Of a stretch of 64,000 nucleotides of DNA, positions 7,689 through 17,522 are shown piece after piece. Where the stretch lies: assembly GCA_947631235.1 (NCBI GenBank), contig CANRKO010000001.1:496001-560000 (forward strand), given 5' to 3'. The DNA is from an uncultured Clostridia bacterium. Its GTDB lineage: Bacteria; Bacillota; Clostridia; UBA1381. The translations under genes were made by a program, and so were the position numbers. Position 1 is the stretch's first letter. Every line of letters begins with the position of its first letter. Below the pieces are notes generated by a model that worked only from the letters and a program-made list of their open reading frames with translations, did not search any database and was not told the DNA's origin.

Positions 7689-10073
7689 TTAAAATCTTGT
7701 CCATGTGTATACTCTTATCTTGTCCGTTTCGGGATTGAAGTCCTTCGGCAAATCATATCCCACGGCGACATTGGTTTCACCCATAGCGATCGTGTCGCCG
7801 AAGGTTTGTATCGTTTTAACATCTACAAGCGCGTTGCTGCGATATATGGCAAACACAAATGTAACGTCGTCCTTGTAATTGAACTTCTTTTCGAGATACA
7901 GCTTTTCTATTCTCGTTTTAGCCTCATTTACGCCGATATTCTTTATCTCGAAAATGTCACGCGACAGAACTTCCACATTGGCTGTCCTAGACTCTATCCC
8001 CGAAGTAAGACGTATCTTAATCTTCTGCGCCTGTGCCGTCGGGCTTACGGTAAGAAGACCCTCGCCACTTATTTTAATGGGGGCGTTATCGCCGGTTATT
8101 ACCTTATCGCTGCTGTCAAGAACTTCCCATTTCAGTCCTGCGGCATCCTTTATAGGCAAGCCGTTATATGATACGGTTGCCGTTGCCTGGAGAGTGTCAC
8201 CCGCGTATACGTGGTCGTTTTCCACGGTTAAGGTAAGTTCGTTTGCCGCCGCAACGGACGCCTTAACGTTGTCTATAATTACGCCCGCACTTGCGTCAAT
8301 ACAGCCGTAAGCGTCACCGTTTCTCGTGGTTACGCCGAGAAATGTCTTTTTGTTCTCCGAATCAAGTGTTCCGTCCTCGTTATATTTTGTGATTATACAT
8401 GACGCGTCAACAAGTCCGTCATTCTTATCCTTGTTCAGTACGCCCTTGTACAACACCTCAAAATGAAACCAATCATCGGTTGTAACGGTCAGTCCTTCGC
8501 CGGGCAGCGTACTCCAACTGGAACTGCCCGTTTGTGACTTTATAACGCCGTCTTTTAAGTAGAAACTGGTATTCCATTTCTCGCCACCCGTACCCGACGT
8601 GCCACGTTCAAAATAAATTCCGCTGTCCGCGTTGGCAAAGCACACGTCAAATTCGGTCAGAACATAATCACTCCGCGACGACGGGAAACTGAAATATGTA
8701 TTTGCCGTAGTCTGATATGCGCTCGAGCCGTCTATCGAAGGTACACGCGTAGCCGTCGTTACGGAATCCTCGCACGCGCTATAGGCAAGTACTTCTCCGG
8801 GCTGCGGCTGGGCAAATGTTACGTTAACGGTCTTTGAACCGTAAACCAATCCGCTCTTTGTACTCAATCTTATGTTCATTTTCTGAGCTATAACATTTGC
8901 GCCAACTGATAATGTAGTCGTTTTGCCGCCCGTAAGCGTTATGGCTTGATTGTTATTTTTGTTAAGGTCATCCGTGCTGTAAATGCTCCACTCAAAGTCT
9001 GTGTCGGCAAGGGTACTTGTAACATCGGCGCCGTTCTTCTTCGCGGTAAATGTATACTGCGCCGTTTTTCCCGCCTCTACCTCATCGGGACCTTCCACGG
9101 TAACCTCGTCAAACTTTTCGTTCGAGGTGTCCACGCCGTTAATCGTAAATTGTTTTGTGCCCGTAAGTTCCTTACCCTCAATCGAGGTAGTGGCTCTTAC
9201 CGTTATGGTCTGAGCCGGCGCGGTTAATTTTGTTACAAGAATATGATCCGGCGTGAGATATGCAACATTGTCGGAAATAGGGTTTGTGTTTGACGCATCG
9301 TACAGTGCAAGCGTAACGTCATACGTATTTGTCACCGCTTTGTCATTGCGTGTAAGCGTGTAACTCAGCGGCGCGCTGCTTCCCGCGTCGAGAGTATACT
9401 CGCCAGTTTCGCTTGTTATATCGATTGTATCCGGATGTGTGGACACGAGCTTTACGTTATCGATATTGACGTCGTGTGCGTAAATTCTGCATATATCCTG
9501 CTTATTTGATGTTCCGCTGAAATTACGCAAATTTATACTCTCGGTCTTTTTAACAAGCGTTTTCACGCCGTTATCGTATTTATACAGGCTGCAGTCAACA
9601 CGTGCGCCCGTGCCGAGGAATCTGCCCTCAAATTCTATTGTATACCATGTATCCGGAGTTATCTCACCCAAAGCGTCATAGGAGGATTTGCCTGTCTGAG
9701 TGACAAGGTTGCCTTGATGCTTTTTAGAGTTATCGCTGTCATATGACATTTTGGGACCGATATCCGTACTCGTGTTTCCGAATATCATTTCGCCCGGAAC
9801 AGCACCGTCTACCGTGTAAAGGTTAAAATCATACGACAGGAAGAAATCGGTCGTCAGATAGCCTTTACCGGTAAAATTAAATATATCAGCCTCTGTTGTA
9901 AACTGTTTAGCTTTGGAACTGTCTATGGTGTTTGTTTCCGTTCCGTCCGTATTGTAATCAAGCGACGCACGCTCCACGTCATACTCCGCCTTAGTATAAT
10001 CCGCCGAAACGGGCAGCGTTGCGGCGGAAACGACCATAGCCGCCGTTAATAAAATCGATAATAATTTCTTCAT
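7689..10073 (-). CDS. Secreted multidomain protein with two lectin-like and several Ig-like domains
   Basis: 794 residues starting with a signal peptide (MKKLLSILLTAAMVVSAATL). It is built as a duplication: a concanavalin/LamG-like beta-sandwich at about 30-215 (ending in VNIDNVKLVS), Ig-like domains at about 215-420, a second sandwich at about 430-615 (ending in GVIIDNVKAS), another Ig-like domain to about 700, and a C-terminal domain ending IRVYTWTRF. That last domain resembles the C-termini of the subtilase at 2870 and the CHAP protein at 36159. No catalytic motif is visible, so a glycan-binding or surface-adhesion role is the reasonable inference. It lies 14 bp after the GH2-like gene and is probably cotranscribed with it. 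Specificity unknown. Confidence 0.75.
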   Translation of the reverse strand: MKKLLSILLTAAMVVSAATLPVSADYTKAEYDVERASLDYNTDGTETNTIDSSKAKQFTTEADIFNFTGKGYLTTDFFLSYDFNLYTVDGAVPGEMIFGNTSTDIGPKMSYDSDNSKKHQGNLVTQTGKSSYDALGEITPDTWYTIEFEGRFLGTGARVDCSLYKYDNGVKTLVKKTESINLRNFSGTSNKQDICRIYAHDVNIDNVKLVSTHPDTIDITSETGEYTLDAGSSAPLSYTLTRNDKAVTNTYDVTLALYDASNTNPISDNVAYLTPDHILVTKLTAPAQTITVRATTSIEGKELTGTKQFTINGVDTSNEKFDEVTVEGPDEVEAGKTAQYTFTAKKNGADVTSTLADTDFEWSIYSTDDLNKNNNQAITLTGGKTTTLSVGANVIAQKMNIRLSTKSGLVYGSKTVNVTFAQPQPGEVLAYSACEDSVTTATRVPSIDGSSAYQTTANTYFSFPSSRSDYVLTEFDVCFANADSGIYFERGTSGTGGEKWNTSFYLKDGVIKSQTGSSSWSTLPGEGLTVTTDDWFHFEVLYKGVLNKDKNDGLVDASCIITKYNEDGTLDSENKKTFLGVTTRNGDAYGCIDASAGVIIDNVKASVAAANELTLTVENDHVYAGDTLQATATVSYNGLPIKDAAGLKWEVLDSSDKVITGDNAPIKISGEGLLTVSPTAQAQKIKIRLTSGIESRTANVEVLSRDIFEIKNIGVNEAKTRIEKLYLEKKFNYKDDVTFVFAIYRSNALVDVKTIQTFGDTIAMGETNVAVGYDLPKDFNPETDKIRVYTWTRF

Positions 10074-10087
10074 TTTCTCCGCCTCCT

Positions 10088-13000
10088 TTACTGCGCCTTA
10101 GTGTACGTAACGGTCTTGTTTTCGTCGTCCTGCTGTACGCCCACGCCGATATAACTAAACACAATCGAGTGTACAAAAAACTCTCCGTCAATAACCGATG
10201 CGCCTTGTACCGTTTCGTTTGAATCATTCATATTGCCGTTCTTGTAAAGCTGGTTCTCGCCTTCCTTAATAGTGTAGTAATCGCTGCCGACCGTTATTTT
10301 AAGCGTATGAACTCCATCAGTATCAGTCGTTATCTCATTCTGAATACCAAGCTTGTCAAGTATCGGCTTTGCAGGGCTGTATATTCCCGACGGCGTACCC
10401 TTGCGCGAACGGATATTATCCGCAAGAGTAAGCTTTTCACTGCCTACATATGTGTCGTAGTAAACGTTCGTGTCTACTTCCTTTTCTATTTTTACATTTG
10501 CCCAATCCACATCAAACGCTTTAATGAGCGCCTGCATCGGATTTACGTTCGAACTCACCGGCGCGTTTGCCGAAAGTCCGGGTTTGAGATGCGCCGACAT
10601 TACCTCTGTAAGTCCGTTCTCCGTGGGAGCAGCAACAGACGTGATTGTAACGCTCGCGGGCATCATACCGGCAATATCCATCTTCGCGGTAAGCGTAAAG
10701 TCGCCGGCGTTTCTTGTGGATTTTACGAAAATTCTGTTTGTGCCGTTTTCGGCATATACATAGTCCTTGCGGATTGTCGATGTGTCCGGCGTAAGACCCT
10801 TGAAGTACTTGGAAATCGTACCTGAGGAATTCTGGAAACATCCTGCGCCCGTACCGGAGTTGTAGCCTCCCAGATACGTACCGTTGCCGCTGTACTCAAA
10901 GTTAATTTTATCGTAGTTCAGCACACATACGTTGCCGTCCTTATCCACAACCTCAACGTCGATATACGCTATATCCGAGCCGTCGGCGCGCCAGTCGCTT
11001 ACGGTTTTGCCTTCATCGTCGGTCTTAACCGCCGTGTGCGGAGTAAGTCTGATTTCAACGGGGTCTCCCGTGCGTACCTTTTTATCCGTCGCTTCCTTTA
11101 TCTCGTCGCCGTTTACGTCATACGCTTTCGCGATAACCGCGTCGCCCTGCGTTACGTCGATATTGTCAAACTGATAGATAAACGTGCTGTCAGCCGAGTC
11201 ATCCGTGCCGATAAGAGTTTCCTTATCGCCGTCAACTCTGTAAAGTTCTACCTTTGAAACATCCTTTGAGCCGATTACATAAACGGTTTTCGTCTTCGGA
11301 TCGCGCTTTAATTTCTCTGTTGTGTAATCGTCGTACCAAATTCTGTTACCATTCTTATCGGTTCCGAGATCAACTTCTCTTGTATTGAAATAATTATATG
11401 TGTCGTCGCTTTCCTGCGGGTAACTCCAGTGACCGACGATGTGTACCGCCGGAGTATCGGAGTGTGCGACACGCGTACCCTCGAACATTTCCTTTGTCTG
11501 TCTTACCGGGTCAACACGTCCTGAGGTACGGCAGTTTTCCGAAGCGGAATTACGTCCGTGCATGTTTGAATCAGACCATACCATCATCGCCTCCGCCGAG
11601 TACAGGCTCTGTCCCTGACCGACGCGGTTTGAATAGTAGCCGTTGTATTCGCGGATATTGCTTACGGTGATGCTTTCCTGCGTCTGGTCGTGCGCGTCAT
11701 AGCCGTCCATCTTTGATGTGCCGTGCAGCGCCTTATTTACATAATCATAGTCGGGCGGCGAATAATCGTCCCATACGCGCCTCGGCGACTCTTCGCGGGC
11801 GTACTCGGTTTCCATAATGGGTCCCGGTTTGCCGTTTGTCGTCATTGCGTTCTTCGCGTTTGACGCATAGTTGCCGTACATTGTTCCGGCATAGTTACCG
11901 TCGTAATTGATCTGATTTGCAAGCTGCGTTGAGCGTGCGCCTATAAAGCGCATACCGTATGGGTCAATCGTGTTACGAAGCTGTGCCATCTCATTCGCGT
12001 GAGCCGCGCTTACCGGGCTGTTACCCGTCTCATAGAACAGTACGGAGGGGCTGTTTCTGAAATAAATCATCGCGTCGCGCATTGCCTCGACACGCTGCGA
12101 CCACGCTCTGCCCTCCGCGTCGCCCTCCTTATCGCCCGCCGGACATACGACGATCACGCCGTAGCGGTCCGAGGAGCGGACCTCCGGCGGCTTGGGAGTA
12201 ACGTGCATCCAACGGATGAAGTTTGCGTTGTTCTCCTTTAAGAGAGCCATATCGTAGTCCTGCAGCCAGTCGGGAGCCACGCCGATTACAGCCCATTCGT
12301 TCGTCGAACGCTGAGCGTAGCCCTTGAGCCATACCGGCTTGTCGTTTATAAGCACACCCTGCTGCGGGTCATAGCTTACCTTTCTGAAACCTGTGTCCTT
12401 CTTCTGAACGTCAACGACCTTGCCTGTCGAGTCCTTCAGAATGGTGTAAACCGTGTACAGATACGGGTCTGTATCCGTCCACAAGCGCAAGCCGTCCGCT
12501 GCGTAGCTTGCCTTGATATGCGTAACTTCGGGCGTGTTCACCTTCGTTATGCCGACCGGATTGTCTATATTCTTTTGATTGTATACGTTGTCTTCCGAAA
12601 GCGATTTGTCGGGATTTACGCTGCCTTCAACGGCTGTTTCGAATACAACGCCCTTATCGGTCGCGGCAGCGACGTTTGTCTTTTCGCTCTCGAATGTGTA
12701 CGCAAGATTGCCTTTATTGTCAACAACGTCTACCTGCAGAGTATACTCGCCCGCTGCGCCGCTTTCGTTTCTTACCTCGGCGTCAACGTTGATCGTCGCC
12801 TTGCCCGTGCGGCAGTCCTCAAAATTATCGGCGTATATGTAGTTACCCGTCGTTTTGAGGTTGTTATAGAGTGGTAACGTCTGGTATACTCCGCCCGTCA
12901 CGTGCAGATACGCGTCGTAAACAAGTCCCGCCTGCGTTTCGTTAAAGCTGCGGACGTTCCACTGATAGCCCGTGCCTATTTTACCCGAACCGTTTGTGTC

Positions 13001-13669
13001 GCCGATACTTGTGGTAAAGTTATTCGGCGTGTAGCTCGACGCCCACGCGTCGCCCGGAACCGTTTCATACGCGAAACGCTTAGAGTTTCCGCTCGTCGCG
13101 GAACAGTCGTTAGCGATAGCGATAAGCGCGGTTTCGCCGGACTTTACAAATTTTGTGATGTCAAAGCCCATAGGCGCGATACCCGCCTCGTAGTAGCCTA
13201 CCGGTTCGCCGTTTACCCATACGAAAGCTGCCTGACGGATGCCTTCAAGTTCGAAGAACACCTTTCCGTCCGTCGGCAGTGTCGGTACGGTAAACGTCTT
13301 TCTGTACAGGAACACGCCTAAACGTCCCATACCGCCGCCCGCATCCTTTGTGTTGGACGTGAACGCGTCCTCGCCGTTAATTCCATGAGGAATTGAAACG
13401 GTTTCCCACGAGCTGTCGTCATAGCCGACGTCGTAGAATTGTTTGCCGCCCGCGGCGACCGATTCCCATGCTGCTGTCGCGGATTTTCCCATTCCGTCTA
13501 CAGTCTCCTTGAATTTCCAGTCAAGGTTCATGTTGTACGTAACCGACGGGCTTTCCGGTTCGGTGTACGCCTCGCCGACGCCGCCGTCCGCTTTCGCGGC
13601 TAACGGCAGGGCTGTGAACATTGACGCAATCATAGCAAGAGTTATGATTGCAGAAACAATTTTTTTCAT
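10088..13669 (-). CDS. Secreted glycoside hydrolase family 2-like enzyme with an altered catalytic motif
   Basis: 1193 residues. Signal peptide MKKIVSAIITLAMIASMFTA; the ATG at 13669 is used because AAGGAGG lies just upstream, while the longer frame would add 20 residues before a clear signal peptide. The order is GH2: sugar-binding jelly roll (about 40-260), Ig-like (about 280-430), TIM barrel (about 435-700), then GH2 C-terminal Ig-like domains and a final domain like the N-terminal domain of copper amine oxidase (about 1070-1193). The nucleophile region METEYARE (Glu622) is kept. Where most GH2 enzymes have GNE this one reads YETGNSP, so the usual acid/base Glu is Ser551; Glu547 in the same loop might substitute. 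Specific substrate cannot be assigned. Confidence 0.8.
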   Translation of the reverse strand: MKKIVSAIITLAMIASMFTALPLAAKADGGVGEAYTEPESPSVTYNMNLDWKFKETVDGMGKSATAAWESVAAGGKQFYDVGYDDSSWETVSIPHGINGEDAFTSNTKDAGGGMGRLGVFLYRKTFTVPTLPTDGKVFFELEGIRQAAFVWVNGEPVGYYEAGIAPMGFDITKFVKSGETALIAIANDCSATSGNSKRFAYETVPGDAWASSYTPNNFTTSIGDTNGSGKIGTGYQWNVRSFNETQAGLVYDAYLHVTGGVYQTLPLYNNLKTTGNYIYADNFEDCRTGKATINVDAEVRNESGAAGEYTLQVDVVDNKGNLAYTFESEKTNVAAATDKGVVFETAVEGSVNPDKSLSEDNVYNQKNIDNPVGITKVNTPEVTHIKASYAADGLRLWTDTDPYLYTVYTILKDSTGKVVDVQKKDTGFRKVSYDPQQGVLINDKPVWLKGYAQRSTNEWAVIGVAPDWLQDYDMALLKENNANFIRWMHVTPKPPEVRSSDRYGVIVVCPAGDKEGDAEGRAWSQRVEAMRDAMIYFRNSPSVLFYETGNSPVSAAHANEMAQLRNTIDPYGMRFIGARSTQLANQINYDGNYAGTMYGNYASNAKNAMTTNGKPGPIMETEYAREESPRRVWDDYSPPDYDYVNKALHGTSKMDGYDAHDQTQESITVSNIREYNGYYSNRVGQGQSLYSAEAMMVWSDSNMHGRNSASENCRTSGRVDPVRQTKEMFEGTRVAHSDTPAVHIVGHWSYPQESDDTYNYFNTREVDLGTDKNGNRIWYDDYTTEKLKRDPKTKTVYVIGSKDVSKVELYRVDGDKETLIGTDDSADSTFIYQFDNIDVTQGDAVIAKAYDVNGDEIKEATDKKVRTGDPVEIRLTPHTAVKTDDEGKTVSDWRADGSDIAYIDVEVVDKDGNVCVLNYDKINFEYSGNGTYLGGYNSGTGAGCFQNSSGTISKYFKGLTPDTSTIRKDYVYAENGTNRIFVKSTRNAGDFTLTAKMDIAGMMPASVTITSVAAPTENGLTEVMSAHLKPGLSANAPVSSNVNPMQALIKAFDVDWANVKIEKEVDTNVYYDTYVGSEKLTLADNIRSRKGTPSGIYSPAKPILDKLGIQNEITTDTDGVHTLKITVGSDYYTIKEGENQLYKNGNMNDSNETVQGASVIDGEFFVHSIVFSYIGVGVQQDDENKTVTYTKAQ

Positions 13670-13720
13670 GCTTACTCTCTCCTCCTTGAAATTTTTATCC
13701 GCCTTGTACGTCCGCGGCGG

Positions 13721-13758
13721 ATTATGCACCTTGCATAATTATTCTTTTGAATAATTAT
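13721..13758. promoter_or_regulatory. Overlapping inverted repeats in the GH2/araC divergent region
   Basis: Two palindromes overlap: ATTATGC/GCATAAT (13721-13739, 5-base gap) and a perfect 10-bp repeat ATAATTATTC/GAATAATTAT with a TTTT centre (13735-13758). They lie about 50 bp upstream of the GH2 start and 65 bp upstream of the araC -35. A regulator site is possible, but AT-rich palindromes can also arise as RNA hairpins. Confidence 0.45.
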
Positions 13759-13822
13759 ATATTTCTGTTATAATTATATCACGCCGCAAAAATCTTTTAC
13801 ATGATTATTCTTGCGAAATATA

Positions 13823-13851
13823 TTGCAAATCTTGCTGTTATGTGGTAAAAT
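13823..13851 (+). promoter_or_regulatory. Promoter of the araC-type gene at 13873
   Basis: TTGCAA (13823-13828), 17-bp spacer, TAAAAT (13846-13851), then GGAGG 12 bases further on and the ATG. The leader is very short. Confidence 0.65.
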
Positions 13852-13872
13852 AATATAAAGGAGGCGGTAAAG

Positions 13873-14730
13873 ATGGCTAAGCTGTCTTTTCGGCGCAAAC
13901 ATTTCATGTACAGCTACAACAGGTTCCCGCCGCAAAATCTGACATTCCAGATACATCACTATTACGAGGTTCTGTATTTTGTAAGCGGCAGTGCGCGTTA
14001 TATTATCGACGGCGTTGAATACGACGCCGACGCGGGCGACGTGTTTATCACAAAGCCGAACGAACTCCATTCCATCGTGTTCACCGGCGACGAGATGTAC
14101 GAGCGTCATTTTGTGCAGTTTGATTTAGAGTTTACGGATTTGCTTTCCGCGTCGCTGACGGAAAGGATAGCAACTGCCGCCGGTAAGCATAAAATAGCCG
14201 CCGGCGATGTGAAAAAATACGGCATAGACAAGCTGTTTACGAATATTCAAAGCTGTGTCGCGAACCGTCCGGCGGAGTACGAGATGCTTGTGCAGACGTA
14301 CATATTACAGATGGTCGCCGCGATATGCGAGTGTTTGAGCGTGACGCTGCAAACGCCCGCCGAAAACTCGTCAAAGACGCTGAAAATAAAGGGGTACATA
14401 AACAAAAATTTTACTCGCCCGCTCACGCTTGACGAAATCGCGGACGCGGTGTTTTTCAACAAATACTATATGTGTCATATCTTTAAGTCGGAAACGGGTA
14501 TGACGATAAAGGAGTATATCGAACTTCTGCGGTTCATGTACGCGAGGAAATTGTACCAGGACGGCAAGAAAATGTCGGATATTGCCGCGTTGTGCGGGTA
14601 CAGCGACTATTCCTTGTTCTATAAAAATTTCACAAAGTACAGCGGAGGCGTGTCGCCGAAGGACTTTTTCAGAAATAGCATAAACTACACGACCCCCCCC
14701 CATAAAAATATACGCAAAGAGCCGCTTTAA
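13873..14730 (+). CDS. AraC-family transcriptional regulator
   Basis: 285 residues. The N-terminal cupin-like sensing domain (about 1-150) has the pattern HHYYEVLYFVSG...GDVFITKPNELH found in sugar-responsive AraC proteins. The two helix-turn-helix units lie at about 180-275 (LTLDEIADAVFFNKYYMCHIFK and IAALCGYSDYSLFYKNFTKY). It is divergent from the secreted GH2 operon, which is the likely target. A strong GGAGG site precedes the ATG. Near the end, nine C in a row (14693-14701) encode part of TTPPHK; slippage there would change only the last dozen residues. The stop codon lies inside the terminator hairpin. Confidence 0.9.
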   Translation: MAKLSFRRKHFMYSYNRFPPQNLTFQIHHYYEVLYFVSGSARYIIDGVEYDADAGDVFITKPNELHSIVFTGDEMYERHFVQFDLEFTDLLSASLTERIATAAGKHKIAAGDVKKYGIDKLFTNIQSCVANRPAEYEMLVQTYILQMVAAICECLSVTLQTPAENSSKTLKIKGYINKNFTRPLTLDEIADAVFFNKYYMCHIFKSETGMTIKEYIELLRFMYARKLYQDGKKMSDIAALCGYSDYSLFYKNFTKYSGGVSPKDFFRNSINYTTPPHKNIRKEPL

Positions 14731-14748
14731 CGCGGCTCTTCATTTTTT
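14717..14748. terminator. Terminator between araC-type gene and lepA
   Basis: Perfect 9-bp stem AAGAGCCGC/GCGGCTCTT with a 6-base loop, then TTTTTT on the plus strand. The loop holds the stop codon of the plus-strand regulator. The A-rich 5' flank may also let it work for lepA. Confidence 0.82.
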
Positions 14749-14749
14749 A

Positions 14750-16558
14750 CTATTCATCGAGTTTCAGCACCGACATGAACGCCTCCTGCGGCACTTCCAC
14801 ACTGCCGACCTGGCGCATACGCTTTTTTCCTTCCTTCTGCTTTTCGAGCAGTTTCTTTTTACGCGTTATGTCGCCGCCGTAGCATTTCGCAAGTACGTCC
14901 TTGCGCATGGCGCGAACCGTTTCGCGCGCGATAATTTTTGACCCTATCGCGGCTTGTATCGGCACCTCGAAAAGCTGGCGCGGTATCGCGTCCTTCAGTT
15001 TTTCCGCCATTCGTCTGCCGCGGTTGTACGCTCTGTCCTTATGGACTATGAACGACAGCGCGTCCACCATTTCACCGTTTAGGAGTATGTCAAGCTTTAC
15101 AAGGCTCGACTCGCGGTAGCCGCACAGCTCGTAGTCAAACGACGCGTAGCCTTTTGTGCGGGATTTCAGCGCGTCGAAAAAGTCGTATATTATCTCGTTC
15201 AGCGGCAACTCGTAAAATATCTCCGCGCGGCTCTCGTCCATGTACGTCATATCCTTGTATATGCCGCGCCGTTCCTGACAAAGCTCCATGACGTTGCCGA
15301 CGTAATCCTTCGGCACCATTATCGACGCCTTTACCATCGGTTCTTCCATGTACTCTATCTCGCCGGCAGGCGGCAGGTTTGCGGGGTTGTCCACCCATAC
15401 CATTTCGCCGTCGGTTTTGTAGACCTTGTATATAACGCTCGGCGCGGTCGTCACGAGGTCGAGGTTGTATTCGCGTTCAAGGCGTTCCTGTATTATCTCC
15501 ATGTGCAGAAGTCCCAGAAAACCGCATCTGAACCCAAACCCGAGCGCGACCGACGTTTCCGGCTCGAACATGAGAGCCGCGTCGTTAAGCTGCAGCTTTG
15601 ACAGCGCATCCTTCAAGTCCTCGTACTGCGCGCCGTCGGCGGGGTAAATGCCGCAGTAAACCATAGGATTTACCTTTTTGTAGCCCGGCAGCGGTTCGGA
15701 CGCGGGGTTGTTTACGGTCGTAACCGTATCTCCGACGCGTGTGTCCTGTATGTTTTTTATACTTGCCGCGATGTAACCTACGTCGCCCGCGCACAGTTCC
15801 TTTGCGGGGATAAGACCGTTCGGATGCATTATTCCGACCTCTACAACGTCAAATTCAGCGTTCGTAGCCATCATGCGTATTCTGTCGCCCGCGCGGAGCG
15901 AGCCTTCCTTGACGCGCACATATACGATTACCCCTCGGTAGCTGTCGTAGTAGCTGTCGAAAATAAGCGCTTTAAGCGGCGCGTTCGCGTCGCCCGACGG
16001 CGCGGGTATCTTTTCGACTATTTCTTCAAGCACCTCGGCTACGTTCTGACCCGTTTTAGCCGACACTCTCGGCGCGTCCTCGGCGGGTATGCCGATTACG
16101 TCCTCGATTTCGCGTATAACCATGTCGGGGTTCGCCGAGGGCAGGTCGATTTTGTTTATCACCGGCACGACTTCAAGGTCGTGGTCGATCGCGAGATATG
16201 TGTTCGCTAGCGTCTGTGCCTCTATTCCCTGCGATGCGTCCACGATAAGAATTGCTCCCTCACACGCGGCGAGCGAGCGCGATACCTCATAGTTAAAGTC
16301 CACGTGACCCGGAGTGTCGATGAGGTTGAGCGTGTATATGCCGTCCGCGCGCTCGTATTTGAGCGTTACGGCGTGCGCCTTTATCGTTATGCCGCGCTCG
16401 CGCTCAAGATCCATGTTGTCCAAAAGCTGCTCTTCCATGTCGCGCTCGCTGACCTCGCCCGTAAGTTCCAGAAGTCTGTCGGCAAGCGTGGACTTTCCGT
16501 GGTCGATATGCGCTATTATGCAAAAATTTCTTATCTTTTCCTGTCTCTTATCCGGCAT
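14750..16558 (-). CDS. lepA: Elongation factor 4 (LepA) GTPase
   Basis: 602 residues, exactly the family size. G1 is [14 protein letters not shown] (residues 16-29), the switch II motif is [14 protein letters not shown] is G4, and the C-terminal LepA-specific domain includes [19 protein letters not shown]. LepA acts on the ribosome during elongation or initiation stress. It is the last gene of the minus-strand run, 25 bp after ftsY, which suggests cotranscription with smc and ftsY. Confidence 0.97.
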   Translation of the reverse strand: MPDKRQEKIRNFCIIAHIDHGKSTLADRLLELTGEVSERDMEEQLLDNMDLERERGITIKAHAVTLKYERADGIYTLNLIDTPGHVDFNYEVSRSLAACEGAILIVDASQGIEAQTLANTYLAIDHDLEVVPVINKIDLPSANPDMVIREIEDVIGIPAEDAPRVSAKTGQNVAEVLEEIVEKIPAPSGDANAPLKALIFDSYYDSYRGVIVYVRVKEGSLRAGDRIRMMATNAEFDVVEVGIMHPNGLIPAKELCAGDVGYIAASIKNIQDTRVGDTVTTVNNPASEPLPGYKKVNPMVYCGIYPADGAQYEDLKDALSKLQLNDAALMFEPETSVALGFGFRCGFLGLLHMEIIQERLEREYNLDLVTTAPSVIYKVYKTDGEMVWVDNPANLPPAGEIEYMEEPMVKASIMVPKDYVGNVMELCQERRGIYKDMTYMDESRAEIFYELPLNEIIYDFFDALKSRTKGYASFDYELCGYRESSLVKLDILLNGEMVDALSFIVHKDRAYNRGRRMAEKLKDAIPRQLFEVPIQAAIGSKIIARETVRAMRKDVLAKCYGGDITRKKKLLEKQKEGKKRMRQVGSVEVPQEAFMSVLKLDE

Positions 16559-16583
16559 TTGTCCGTTCTCCAGTCTGTATTAT

Positions 16584-17495
16584 TTAATCCTCGAAAAGCG
16601 CTTTCGCAAAGTCCGCGCTGTCAAATTCGCGCAGGTCGTCTATACCCTCGCCCACGCCGATAAACTTGACGGGCAGCGACTGCTCCTTCGATATTGTTAT
16701 CACTATGCCGCCCTTTGCCGTGCCGTCGAGTTTTGTCAGGATTATACCCGTTATGTTCGCCGCCTCGGAGAACAGTTTCGCCTGACTTACGGCGTTCTGT
16801 CCCGTTGACGCGTCAAGCACGAGCAGCGTCTCCTTCGCGCAGCCGCCGAGTTCACGCTCTATCACGCGGTTTATCTTTTCAAGTTCAGCCATGAGATTTT
16901 TCTTGTTGTGCAAGCGTCCTGCGGTGTCGCATATAAGCAAGTCAGCGCCGCGTGCCTTTGCCGCGCCGCACGCGTCAAACACAACAGCGGCGGGGTCGGT
17001 GCCTTCCGTGTTCTTTATTATGTCCACGCCCGCGCGTTTCGCCCATATGTCAAGCTGGTCGATCGCGGCGGCTCGGAACGTGTCGGCAGCGGCGAGCATT
17101 ACCTTCTTGCCCGTACCCGCATAGTACGCGGCTATTTTGCCTATGCTCGTCGTCTTGCCCACGCCGTTTACGCCGATTATAAGCATCACCGACGGCTTTG
17201 TAGACACGTTGACGCTTGTGTCGCGCTCGGAAAGTATCTCGCTTATAATGTCTTTAAGCTCCTCTTTTACGACGTTGCCGTCAGTTATGCGCTTGTACGT
17301 TACGCGGTCGCGCAGCTCGTCTATTATATACTCGGTCGTTTCAACGCCGATGTCAGCCATAATAAGCGCCTCTTCAAGACTGTCGAACAAGTCCTCGTCA
17401 ACCTTGACGAAGTTGCTGAACACATTGTTGAACTGATCCGAAAGGCTTTCGCGTGTTTTCGTAAGACCCTGTTTCAGCTTGTCAAAAAATCCCAT
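16584..17495 (-). CDS. ftsY: Signal recognition particle receptor FtsY
   Basis: 303 residues, a short FtsY with only a brief N-terminal region before the NG domain. The GTPase motifs are GVNGVGKTTSIGKIA (about residue 106), DTAGRLHNKKNLM and TKLDGTAKGG; the last is typical of SRP GTPases. It docks ribosome-SRP complexes to the membrane translocon. The gene follows smc closely, a linkage kept across many Firmicutes. Ffh, its partner, is not in the window. Confidence 0.96.
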   Translation of the reverse strand: MGFFDKLKQGLTKTRESLSDQFNNVFSNFVKVDEDLFDSLEEALIMADIGVETTEYIIDELRDRVTYKRITDGNVVKEELKDIISEILSERDTSVNVSTKPSVMLIIGVNGVGKTTSIGKIAAYYAGTGKKVMLAAADTFRAAAIDQLDIWAKRAGVDIIKNTEGTDPAAVVFDACGAAKARGADLLICDTAGRLHNKKNLMAELEKINRVIERELGGCAKETLLVLDASTGQNAVSQAKLFSEAANITGIILTKLDGTAKGGIVITISKEQSLPVKFIGVGEGIDDLREFDSADFAKALFED

Positions 17496-17522
17496 GATTT
17501 ACCGTTCCTTTCATGTATGTTG

